NCBI GenBank assembly: GCA_003049485.1
Contig: PYST01000051.1
Span: 1 to 64,000 of the forward strand
Length of the DNA stretch: 64,000 bases
Direction of reading: 5' to 3'
From: Ophioceras dolichostomum
Lineage: Eukaryota > Ascomycota > Sordariomycetes > Magnaporthales > Ophioceraceae
A program made the translations under genes and the position numbers. Numbering within the stretch: position 1 is the first letter of the stretch; the number at the start of each line of letters is the position of its first letter. The notes under the pieces are model-generated. The model made no database searches. It was not told where the DNA came from and saw only the letters and a list, made by a program, of their open reading frames with translations. Below are positions 22,434 to 32,700 of the stretch, in pieces.

Positions 22434-23753
22434 ATGGACAGCACGCAAACGAGCAGCTCCGAGCTCCGGCTCGAGGAGTCCACCCCGGCCGAGGAGACGA
22501 GATCCGCATGCTGAGGTCGCGACCCCATTACACCCCGGAGGTCTACGCCGCTCTGGAGGACCACTGCGCCCACCAGCTGATCACGGACAACGGCCGGCAG
22601 GTCAACTGGGTCCTGGTCAAGGACGGCGCCTCGGGCGGCGGCCAGCACCGGACCATGCTGGCGGCCTGCCACTCCATCCAGTGACCGGCGCTGGTCGCCC
22701 GGCCGGGACCGAGCGGCGAGGCCAAGCTGGAGCAAGTCGTCTGCCACACCGTTCGGGGCGTCTTTTGCCCGGAAGAGCTCCGCGGCCGAGGCTACGCCGC
22801 CCGCCTCATCGCCGAGGTGCAGGAGGCGCTCCGGCATCGCGCCACCGTCGGGATCGACGGAACGACGACCGCGCAGTTTGTCTGCTGCTACAGCGATATT
22901 GGCAACGTGAGGCGCCACACACCACCCACCACCTCATGCTCCACCTCGCGAGGGGGTTTTCTTTTGGCATTCCTGGTAGCTATCTCGTACTGACTCGGAG
23001 CCTTTTATCGTCCCGCTGGAGCAGGCCATCTACGCCAAGGCCGGCTGGAAGGGCTTCGCCGCGACTCACATCGAGCTCCCACTCATGGCAAAGGCTGCTG
23101 CTGCTGGCGACCCGATCAGCAGCATCATCAGCTCAGCAGCGGCACCACCGCCACTACCGAGTGGCTCCAAGCCGCCGATGTCAAGGAGCTGTGCGCCCGC
23201 GACACCGAGCTGATTTTCCGGATGCTGTCGCAGCCGTTCCACGACGCCGATGCGGGGAAGGTGCGCGTGGCCCTCCTGGCGGACTACCCGTCCGTCCAGT
23301 GGCATCACGGCCGTGAGGAAGCCGCAGCCAAACATGTTCTCGACAGGGAGCCGCTGATCAAGGGTGCGCTCGTGCACACACCCGGCGGCGGCCAGGTCTG
23401 GTGGTGCGTCTGGCATCGTACGTTCCCCGGGCCCGGCCGCCGGGTGGAGCTGCACGTGCTGCGCTTCGCCATCGACGTGGATGAGGGAGGCGCCGAGGAT
23501 GGCCATGTCGACGGGGCCATCCGGAGCGTGCTGGAGGCCGTGCAGACGGAAGCTGCGCAGTGGGGGGGGGGACCGCATCCTGATCAAAAATCCCGACCCG
23601 CGGGTCGTCTCTGCCGCGCAGGGCATCGACCGCGCCGTCGAGGTCGTCAAGCGCGACATGTACGGGATTCCGTTCCTGACGTGGTACGGCCCGTTGGCGG
23701 CGGATGTGAACCAGGCGGTCTGGATGTTCAACGAAGAATATGGCGACTTTTAA
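22434..23753 (+). pseudogene. LYC1-like lysine N-acetyltransferase (GNAT) pseudogene
   Basis: The conceptual product resembles the fungal LYC1 family, GNAT enzymes acetylating lysine at N6 in its catabolism. Recognisable parts are the start MDSTQTSSSELRLEESTPAE, then YTPEVYAALEDHCAHQLI, the acetyl-CoA-binding region VFCPEELRGRGYAARLIAE, CCYSDIGN, AIYAKAGWKGF after an intron (22907-23024), YPSVQWHHGREEA, and the C-terminal PLAADVNQAVWMFNEEYGDF. Four lesions break it. There is a frame change near 22497-22515 (the ATG frame stops at 22512-22514), an in-frame TGA at 22682-22684 where CGA would restore Arg, another frame change near 23100-23165, and a ten-G run at 23562-23571 one base too long for the frame. 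The G run alone could be a sequencing error; all four together indicate a decayed gene. The intron still has GT and AG ends. Confidence 0.8.
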
Positions 23754-23795
23754 GAAGTTCTTTCTAACTGGAACCAAAGGCTCCATTTCTGTGTA

Positions 23796-23874
23796 AGAAT
23801 GCATCACCAGATAGCTCATCTCATAACCGCTCCATCTACACCTGCCGCCTTGAGCTTGTATTGTGATGAATGCC
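23796..23874. repeat. Diverged direct repeat, copy B
   Basis: This is the partner of 21579-21660, same orientation, beginning AGAATGCATCACCAGATAGC, located just 3' of the acetyltransferase pseudogene. Confidence 0.7.
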
Positions 23875-24112
23875 TAGGTAACTTGGTTTCAAATTGTTTG
23901 GAAAGGGGAGGATGGATCCCACACAAGAAGGCATTGAGGATATACTAGCAGGCTGTGATAGACAGGAACAACGACACACGTGTGGTTGGTTATCATTGCA
24001 TCTTGACTTTTCACTTGTCTTGTCTCAAGTATGACCCAAGATACCAGGGCTTCCGCCCAAAGTCTAACGACCAGGATGACTCGAATGCCGATTCCTCCGA
24101 GAATAGTGACCC

Positions 24113-24526
24113 GTCCACCATATCCCGTACTCCGAGCCACTAGCGACGGCGGAAGATGGTGACGGCGGCGATGGCGCAGACTACGAGCATGGCGAACAAC
24201 TACGGGGCGCGTCTGGGACGCGGGTCATCAATGCAGAAGCCGAAGACCAGCAGTGGCCGGATGAGGGAGAGGACATGGTGGCCGGCATGAACCATCTGAG
24301 TCTTGGGGATCAAGCCTCCTCATCCAGCGCAGCCGCAGCCGAACTCGTCTACGTCGACACGTACGCCAAGAAAGGCTCTCCTGTCTATTTTCAGTGGCTC
24401 GACGTCGAGTACAAGACAAAGTCAAAGGAGTGGGAGTGGTACCAGTGGGTGAGCGAGGACGATAACGAGTCCTGGACCTGCCAATACACGCACGGGTCGG
24501 AACAGTCAAACATTTTGGACCTATGA
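24113..24526 (+). pseudogene. Fragment of an unrecognised gene
   Basis: An open frame runs to TGA at 24524-24526 with protein-like composition: an acidic segment, then VYVDTYAKKGSPVYFQWLDV, EWEWYQWVSEDD and a short tail. The only internal ATGs lie late (24275 and 24290). The upstream sequence is closed in this frame by adjacent stops near 24108, while a neighbouring frame (to 24143) encodes YDPRYQGFRPKSNDQDD-like sequence that could be the missing 5' part. That pattern fits a small gene broken by a frameshift, or a gene with an undetected intron. I recognise no family. It sits between the pseudogene and the frameshifted gene at 24692-27042. Confidence 0.35.
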
Positions 24527-24691
24527 GCTGCCCTCGGCGGGGAATGACGGAGAGTACAATGAGAGGGAGGGGAAGGGGGGGAAGGGCCAAGGGGAATGCG
24601 AGATAGATAGACTCAAAGTCCGTGAGCGAAAGGGTGTTTGCTTATGCGATTGAGTTTTTGTCTTCATTTCTTCCAATTTTTGAGGAGGCTA

Positions 24692-27042
24692 CTACCAACA
24701 ACTCGGCAATATATTCCAGTTCTTCTGCCATTTGTGCTTCTCGAACCCTGGCATGGCGGCGATATCCTCGTGCATCTGGCAACGGACATCCCTTATGCAA
24801 ACAGCAAGCATATGACCTACGGCGACGATCGAGGGGTGTTTCCGAACATCATGGACAACGGGGTCTGAGCACGAGTTGCCGTTGAGAGGAGCCGCCACTG
24901 GTGGGAGCACTTCCAAGTCGTCGTGGAAGTGGCCACGGACGTTTCCCTTGTCTTTTGAGAATCCTAGTTGGACATCTCGCACACCGCTTGCGTGCTGCAG
25001 AGAATGGCCAATCCACCATACCCAGCATTGATAGTGGCGCGTGCGCCGCTGTTCCAACCACGGCCATATGTCGAGCTCCAGGTTCTTCTTGGCGACATTG
25101 CCGAACGGATGCCAGGGTGTTGTGCTCAGGTTCCAAGCCTTGGATCGCATACAGAGGTTATACCTGCAACGGTAAACTTCAGCCCGCGGCACCAAATCCT
25201 CCGGGGACTCATAGCAACAGTCAGCCTCGCCATCCTGGTCGAGCAAGGGGTTGGGCACCCCGGTCCAGGCGGCGGCGGTGATATCGTGCCCGACGCCCCA
25301 TCCCAGTCCCCAACCACCCAATCGCCCCTCCGAGGTCTGCAACCAGAGGACCATGTCCTCCAGCAGCCGATTGTGGTTGATAAGAGCGAACAACCCGACC
25401 CACCAGAGGGCGACACTGGGACGGCGGCAGGCAAACGTACTGACCAGCGTCGAAATGTCCCCGGCGTCGATAACCGGGCGTAGCACGTCGAGGATACCGC
25501 TGAGCCAGGGCCCGGCCAGATTGCAATCGATCCCTGGCTGCCAAAAGACGTTCCAGATGACGGGACGCAGCGCCCAGTCGCTCGCGCTGAGGGTCATGTA
25601 ATACGGCAGGTCGGCGACGAGCTGGCGGACGCTGCCCGCTACATGGGCAACGTTACTCTGCTGTTGCCTTCTGGTCATCGCCTTCCTCGACGGATGACGC
25701 CAGAGGGACGAAACCACCAGTTCTGGAGGTCCCAGACTGCCACCCTCAAAGAGGGGCAAGGCGAGCGCAGCCATGAAGGCCGTCGTAGATGGGACCATCA
25801 CTTCGGACTCGCAGTTCGACGCAGCATCACCCGCACCGAGGCCGAGGAGCTCGCAGAGTTCGACGAGCAACTCTCTAGCCCGCGATGAATCCGGCGGCTC
25901 CTCGTCTAGTGTACCAACAGGGGCTGCTGGCATGTCCACCAGTATCACGATGCGGACATCGCTTGTTCCATCTACATGCGCGGCCCAGACAGAGGGCCGT
26001 CGGGGCTTACTTGAAGTGAACCAGCCGGCCTTCGGTGCAAGCACGGCGCAAAGCCACCGGACTAGCTTTCCTGACGCCTGCGACCCTAGGTCCAGCACCA
26101 CGTCGGCGGGGCCAGCTTCGTAGACGGCGAGAGGGGTCAGAGCTATACTGGCCTTGGTGTAAATCAGCCGATCCCCCTGCAGTTCGGAAAGCAGCGCGGA
26201 TATGATGTATGCCCAGCAAAGAGTCAGAATACCGATGCCTCTATGATGGTGGTGCTCCCGTTCCCACCCTAGTTGCCGCTGCTCCTTGACCTTGGCGTTG
26301 GAGGCAGCTACTGGCACTAGTTGAACAAACGCAGGATGCATATCCTTCCGAAGGCGAGTTCTCGTCCACTCGCCACTGACAGTCTCCTCCAAGTACGAGG
26401 CAGGCGACTTATCACTTATTGGAAGGACATCGTCGTCCTCGTCGCGCGCCGGCGCAGAGCTGCTCGAATAATCGCCCGCGCGTATCCGCCAGACAGCGTT
26501 CTCGTTGAGCTCACGGACTGTCAAGGGTTGTACGAAGGCAGAGCGGGGACATCTCGCAGCATGATGGCGGGATTGCACGCGCCGGCCGGCATGCAACCCG
26601 GCGGCAGGGCGCGGGCGCGGGCAAGCAGGGACGACCAGGTCTGCCGCGCCGACTGGAAGGTGGCGTCGATAGCCTTCGCAGTCGGCACGAGCAGGTCGTC
26701 ATCGAGGCCCACGAGCTGGTCAGTTGAGGACGGCGCCGATGACGACAACGACGACGACGATGCCGGCGACGCATCGGAGCCCTCATAGCCATATGGGATG
26801 CTGAAGCTCCCAGCCAGCCTGGTGCGGGTGCACTTGGGGCGGTCTTGCTCGATGACGTGACGGCCAGATAAAACCCAGTTGGCGATGCGCGACGCGTCCG
26901 CGGCGTCGCAGGAGGCTCCGAGTAACGGTGGGCAGGGTGCTTCGGAAGAAATAGGCGCGAGCGATGCTTCCTCGACGAGTCCTGGGCCCGTGGACGCGCC
27001 GCCAATGTCACCCATGGGCGACGCTTGGAGAGCTGAGGCCAT
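24692..27042 (-). pseudogene. Large fungal protein of unknown function, interrupted by one frameshift
   Basis: Two overlapping reading frames read as one protein of about 780 aa. The 5' frame starts at the ATG at 27042 (upstream only GTG) and ends at TGA 26523-26521 after PALPSYNP. The 3' frame continues from about 26530 with LTVRELNENAVWRIRAGDYS to the stop at 24692. One missing base near 26524-26535 would join them as PALPSYNP-LTVREL. Features of the second part are a hydrophobic segment GIGILTLCWAYIISALL, a VVLDLGSQASGKLVRWLCAV block, and a Trp-rich C-terminal half (SDWALRPVIWNVFWQPGID, then GWGLGWGVGHDITAAAWTG). I do not recognise the family. Apart from the one lesion the frame is clean for over 1.9 kb, so this is a very young pseudogene, a sequencing error, or less likely an odd intron (GTACAA donor). 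Its neighbour, the acetyltransferase, is clearly decayed. Confidence 0.6.
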
Positions 27043-27794
27043 GGGCGGCTGCCTTGTTCCGCCCGTCACCGCAAGTGTTTGTCGCAAAGCCTCAAGCACT
27101 CTCTATGCCTCTTTAGCTGTGCATCCTCCGCTCGTTGTTCGCTTCCCTTTTCATCAGTGAGATTTTCTAGGCATGACTGCTATACAGAGTACAAAAGGGG
27201 TTGAGACTCAGAGTAAGGCCCCTTCATATCTCCTTTGACTCACCTTCTTGAAGGTCAGCTAGATGCCCTTTTCCCCCAGGATATCCACTAGCCCCTGCAC
27301 AGCAAATGCGGCGAGAATAAGCCAAACACATTTCTAGTTCTGTATCCCTTCTCATATTTGGAACTCAGTCCTAATCCGACACATTTAGCAACCTTGTCCA
27401 TGTCCCTGGTTGGTGATACAAGACAAGGGGTTGGTCGGGCTGTCTGCAAAAGAGTTGGTGGTGTGGGGCACCCGGTACATGCGGTCATTTGAGGTCGGCC
27501 CTGAGTCCTTGTGCGTCACTCCGATTACAGGGGCACTTGAGCCCAAGCAGCAGCCTAAGCCGAGCTCTCCCAAGCTCCGTTCATCATTTCATCTTCACCA
27601 ACAGCCCCCTCCTACTCTTCAACCTGAAGTTAGCTATGCTCCTGCGCTATGTACAAGTGATCGCATGCCCTCCTTGCAATAATAGGTGCTAGCTTCTTTG
27701 ATTTCCAAGCTCCCTCCAGCTCCGTTGATCGAATGAGCGGCCGTCCGTGAGAAGCCGCCCTCCGGAGGTTCGGGGGCAGCTCGCATTCGCTACA
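27043..27794. other. Intergenic region between the accessory pocket and vps39
   Basis: Short frames only and no recognisable gene. This should hold the vps39 promoter and leader and the 5' end of the minus-strand gene. Confidence 0.5.
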
Positions 27795-30700
27795 ATGCTG
27801 TCCGCCTTCACAGCTCGGCCGATCATCGAGCTCAGGCAGCGAGACAAGTCCAAGATCGAAACCATACTAGCATATGGTATTTGCTTTCTTTTTTTAAAAG
27901 TCTCTCAGTGCTCCCTATCCATCCTGGGTGTCCCAAACTGACTTCGCGCACGCACAGGCGACCGCGTTCTGGTTGGCCTCAACACTGGCGTCCTCCGCAT
28001 ATACAGACTCAATGACCTCTCGGCCAACGGCTCGTCCTTACCCGCGCATACCGCCCCGGCCTCCAAAAGCAAAAACGCCAGTGACCGTCCACCGGGAGAC
28101 AGCAAAGCAACAACTACCCAGGATGGCTCTGCGCCGCCTCCGTCGCCAGCAAAGCCGCCGCCCAAGTCGACCGACCTGCTGCGCGAGGTAGAGAAGTTCT
28201 CCACGCGCTCGATCGAGCAGCTCGCTATCATCAAAGAGGCCAACGTCCTAGTGTCACTGTCCAACTATGCCGTTTCGCTCCACGACTTAAACACGTTCGA
28301 GCCCGTCGAGGCGCCGCTCGCGAAGAGCAAGAATGCCTCTTGCTTCGCCGTCACGTCCAACATCGTCAAGGACCCCGCTACGGGTATACCTGAGATCATC
28401 AGCCGGCTGGCCGTCGCCGTCAAGCGTCGACTGCTGCTATGGAACTGGCACGAGAGCGAGCTGAGTCCGGCCGTGGCCGAGGTCGTCCTACCGGAGGCAA
28501 TCCGCAGCGTGACCTGGGCCAACGCGACCAAGATCGTGTGCGGCATGAACTCGGACTACATCCTGGTCGATGTTCTCACTCATGAGACGACCGTGATCAC
28601 GGGCGGGTCCATCGGTGCCACGGCCAGCGGTGGCCAGGCGGGTGGTGGCGCCGGCGGACTCGGCGCGGGAAGGTTCGGCGCATATGGCACGGCTGGGATG
28701 GGGTATATGGGACTCGGTGGCTACATGCCCAAACCGCTTGCCACGAAGCTCGCGGACGGCCAGATGCTCCTAGCCAAAGACATCAACACCATGTTCGTCA
28801 CGGACGAGGGCAAACCCGTCGAGAAGAGGCAGATCCCCTGGCAGGCCGCACCAGAGAGCATCGGTTATAGCTACCCGTACATCCTGGCCCTGCAGCCGCC
28901 TGCGAAGGGCAGTCTAGAGGTGCGCAACCCGGACACGCTGAGCTTGCTGCAGACCATTGCCCTGCCCGGCGCCGCCCAGCTGCACTTCCCAACACCGACG
29001 TCGAGCCTCGCGCACGCCGGGAAGGGCTTCCACATCTCGAGCGACCGCTGCGTCTGGAAGATGGGCGCCACCAACTACGACAAGCAGGTCGCCGAACTCG
29101 TCTCTCGCGAGCTCTACGACGAGGCTATCAGCCTCTTGAACATGCTTGAGGATGCCCTGCTGAGGAACAAGACTGAAATGTTGCGCTCCGTGAAGATGCA
29201 GAAGGCTGAGCTGCTCTTCAGGCAGCGCAAGTTTCAGCAGTCTATGGACCTCTTCAACGAGGACTCCGTCGACGCGCCTCCAGAGAGAGTCCTGAAGCTT
29301 TTCCCGAGGATTATCGCCGGTGACTTATCTGGGTTTCCTATTCATCACGAGGGTAGCGTTACCACCGCCGATGCCAGGGCCGATGAGCCCGAGAACGAAG
29401 ATGCCAATGGCAAGGCGGGCCCCGACGACAAATCTGCCGCCCAGAAAGCTGAGCCGCCCACTGCTGAGGCCACCACCCCGTCGAGAGCAGGAGGTTTCAC
29501 TAGGATGTTCCTCGGCCATAGGAAGGCCGAATCCGATACCGCTTCCATCGCCTCGACGGCAAAGAAGGCGCCCGCCGACGACGCGTCCGACAGCGCTAGC
29601 ATCGCCAAGCTGAAGCCTGGCGAGTCGGAAACCGGCGCCGCCTTGGAGGGCAAGGATCTCAAGAACGCCGTCTTCGAGCTTAACAGCTACCTCGCCGGCG
29701 CGCGGGCCCGGCTGCAGCGCGTGATCGACCCCGTCACGGGCAAGCTCAAGCCCCGCGGCGGCGGCACGTCCGGCGGCGACAAGTCCGCCGAGGAGGCCTT
29801 CAAGAGCCTGCTCTCGGTCCACACGGACGAGTCGGACGAGCAGCTCGAGGCCGAGCTGCAGCGCACGTTCCGGCTCGTGGACACGACGCTCTTTAGGGCG
29901 TACATGTTCTCCAACCCGCGGCTCGTCGGCCCCCTGTTCAACATCCCCAACTTCTGCGACCCGGACGTCGTGAACGAGAGGCTGCTGGAGCACAACAGCT
30001 ACGACCAGCTGGTCGCCTTCTTCTCGGGCAAGAAGCTGCACCGCCAGGCCCTGGGCCTCCTGCGCAAGTTCGGCGAGGGGGAGAGGCCGAACGAGGTGGC
30101 GGCCTCGCTGCACGGGCCCGAGCAGACCGTCAGGTACCTCCAGAAGCTGCCGCCCGAGATGATCGACCTGATCCTCGAGTTCTCCGAGTGGACCCTGCGC
30201 GCCGACCCGGAGCTGGGCATGGAGGTCTTCATCGCCGACACGGAGAAGGCGGAGACGCTGCCGAGGGACAGGGTGGTCGCGTTCCTGGGGCGGATCGATG
30301 CGAGGCTGGAGGTGAGGTACCTGGAGCACGTCATCACGGAGCTTAACGATTTAACGCCGGACTTCCACAACCGGCTGGTGGATTTGTTCATAAGGGAGCT
30401 CAAGAGCAGGACGACCAGAGATGAGGCGTGGGAGCGGGATATGGCCAGGCTGGTCAAGTTCCTGGATGGGAGCAGGCAGTATGGCCTCAACAAGGCGTTT
30501 GCTCTCATCCCTAGAGATGGTATGCTTCTTGACCTCGCACTCTTTCCCGAATCAGTACCCTTTACTGGCCTGAGGAAGATCAATGTTGTCCTGGCTCAGT
30601 CTAACAGAATCTCGTCATTATAGATCCAGCCTTCTACGAGGCTCAGGCGGTGGTGCTCAGCATAATGGGCCAGCACCGACAAGCCCTGGAGATATACGTG

Positions 30701-31643
30701 TTCAAGATGAGGGACTTTGCGAAAGCCGAAGAGTGAGTGGCGGTAGCCTTGTGTTCTTATTCCCAGGACACTCTACGCTCTATCCCGTGTTGTACTCTGC
30801 GACGACGATGTTATGATTGTCTGAACTAACCGTCGTCCTCCCCCTGCGATCGCCAGGTATTGCAATCGGATACACAAAGCCGAGACCGAACGCGCATCGC
30901 CACGGACAGCCACCGGCACAACCCCGTCGTCCCCGTCATCAGAAGCCTTCCCCGACGACGACGACGAGCCGTCAATCTACCACACCCTCCTCTCCCTCTA
31001 CCTCAACCCCCCAAGACACCACGCTTCCTCCCCTCCTCCTCCTCCTCCCTCATCGGCCTCCTCCCCCCCACCAGCTTCGTCGTCATCCACAACAACAACA
31101 ACAACAACAACAACAACAGCCGCCAGCCTCGCGCCCGCGCTCGACCTCCTCTCCCGCCACGGCTCCCGCCTCCCGGCCTCGTCCACCCTCCAGCTTGTGC
31201 CGGACTCCCTGCCCGTCTCGGCGCTCGAGTCCTACTTCCGGGGACGCATACGCTCCGCGAACAGCGTCGTCAACGAGGGGCGCGTCGTCGTGGGGCTGCG
31301 GAAGGCGGAGCTGTTCGCTGCGCAGGGGATGCTGCTTTTGGGGGATGACGACTCCGGTGTTGGCGGTGGCGGCCTCGGCGTCTCTAGGCATAGTGGTGGT
31401 GGTGGTGGTGGTGGGAGGAACAGGAGGGTTGTTGTCACGGATGAGCGTGCTTGTGGGGTTTGTAATAAGAGGCTTGGGGGGAGCGTGTTGGCTGTGCTGC
31501 CGGATAATACGGTGGTGCATTATGGTTGTTTGGGGAAGACTGGTTCCGGTGGTGGTGGTAGTGGCGGTGGTGGGTTTGGGGGGTTGAGGGATTACAAGGG
31601 GAGGGATCGCGTTGGGAGCTGGGGCAGGTCGGCGGCGTATTGA
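27795..31643 (+). CDS. vps39: HOPS complex subunit Vps39/Vam6
   Basis: Vps39 binds Rab7/Ypt7 and tethers vacuolar and late-endosomal membranes in the HOPS complex. Exons are 27795-27876, 27958-30519, 30624-30732 and 30857-31643, giving 1179 aa; introns are 81, 104 and 124 nt. The N-terminus MLSAFTARPIIELRQRDKS and DRVLVGLNTGVLRIYRLND begin the citron-homology beta-propeller (to about residue 400). Helical clathrin-repeat-like sequence follows, with a Ser/Ala/Lys-rich insert around residues 500-630. FYEAQAVVLSIMGQHRQALE and YVFKMRDFAKAEE|YCNRIH across intron 3 are typical of the Vps39/TRAP1 C-terminal half, as is EPSIYHTLLSLYLNPP. The end carries a cysteine motif, C1117xxC1120 with HYGC1142. 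Exon 4 contains a Pro/Ser run and an ACA repeat encoding Thr residues (31089-31118) in a loop. It converges on gon7. Confidence 0.94.
31089..31118 (+). repeat. ACA trinucleotide repeat in the vps39 coding region
   Basis: Nine or so ACA units are read in frame as Thr within a Pro/Ser-rich loop of Vps39. This is a likely length-variable site. Confidence 0.85.
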
Positions 31644-31919
31644 TGAGATGACAGCTTGGGTGTTGTGCCGTAGAAGGGGTTCCGGTTATTGGTGCGTGCA
31701 TGCATAGGTAGGTACATAGCGCTCGGGTTGGGTTGGGTTGGTCCGTCCGTCGGTCCCTTGTTTATTGTATACCATGTTTGCTGCCTTGTACAAGCAAGCG
31801 CATTCTAGGAATGTCTCGCGCATTCATAGCAACGTAATTTCTTCGATCTGAGCCTGTCCATAGTTGTTGTGGGCTGGCTGTCTTTGAGGCTGGCCGGTGG
31901 TGCGTCTGTGGCTCGAAGC

Positions 31920-32273
31920 TCATTCGTCGTCGTCGTCCCCTTGCTCCTCCTCGCCGTAGTTCTCTTCCTCCTTGGCTTCGTCTACGGCGGCCGTTGTCGA
32001 GCCGGTGGCGGCGCCGCCGTCGCGGGCTTTGTCCTCCTCCATCCGCGCCGTGAGCTCCTTGTTCACTTGCTCTTGGATTGCGGACACGGCGGCGCGGAGC
32101 GAGCGGAGGTGGGCTGTCTTGCTGTCGACGCCGGTGCTGCTCTCGGAGCTGGAGTCGATGGTGGATGCGAGGTTGAACGGTTGGTTCGTGGGGCTGCTGT
32201 ATTTTGCTGCGAGCTGAATGTTGTGGTCGCTGCCGCCTTGGGCGGAGGGACTGGTCTGGGCTGCCTCCTGCAT
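31920..32273 (-). CDS. gon7: EKC/KEOPS complex subunit Gon7
   Basis: Gon7 is the small, partly disordered subunit of KEOPS, which makes the N6-threonylcarbamoyl-adenosine modification of ANN-decoding tRNAs. The 117-aa product fits the usual fungal length. The conserved layout is visible. An N-terminal strand region, IQLAAKYSSPTNQPFNLAST, precedes the helix KTAHLRSLRAAVSAIQEQVN, KELTARMEEDKARDGG and an acidic tail (DEAKEEENYGEEEQGDDDDE). The ATG at 32273 is first in frame and there is no intron. It converges on vps39 with 276 nt between stops, and diverges from the STAND-N/ankyrin-like gene with a 427-nt shared upstream region. Confidence 0.85.
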   Translation of the reverse strand: MQEAAQTSPSAQGGSDHNIQLAAKYSSPTNQPFNLASTIDSSSESSTGVDSKTAHLRSLRAAVSAIQEQVNKELTARMEEDKARDGGAATGSTTAAVDEAKEEENYGEEEQGDDDDE

Positions 32274-32700
32274 GGCTGGCCCTTTGCCTGGTGATCAGTA
32301 ACGGGCAGGAAACAAAATACTGCTTAGGTTGCTGTGAGGTATGCACGACGCATCTGTGGTGTGGTAGAAAATGTGTCACACCAGCTCTTGGAGGGGCACC
32401 AAGTGGGGTTATATGCTCACGCCAGGGGTGCAAATAGGTCGCCACCAATAATCCGTGTGCAGATGCCCCTTCGAGACGAGGCTGGGGATATGCGTCAACA
32501 TCAATTTTTATGAGCAGACTATCAGGCAACTAGAAATATCGGGCGACAGCGTACAAAATGTGGTGTCTTCTCAGCGTTCGTCTTCTTCCTCACTCTTTCT
32601 CCCGCTCATCCCCTTGGCTCCAGCTCGTTCGTCGTAGGGATCCGTCCTGGCCTCCAGCTACCAGATGGATGCAGTCGCGGACTCTTTCTAGGGACTGCAC
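32274..32700. other. Divergent promoter region (gon7 / STAND-N gene)
   Basis: This 427-nt region separates two ATGs on opposite strands. A CT-rich stretch (about 32570-32620) lies before the plus-strand gene. No ORF or repeat stands out. Confidence 0.5.
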
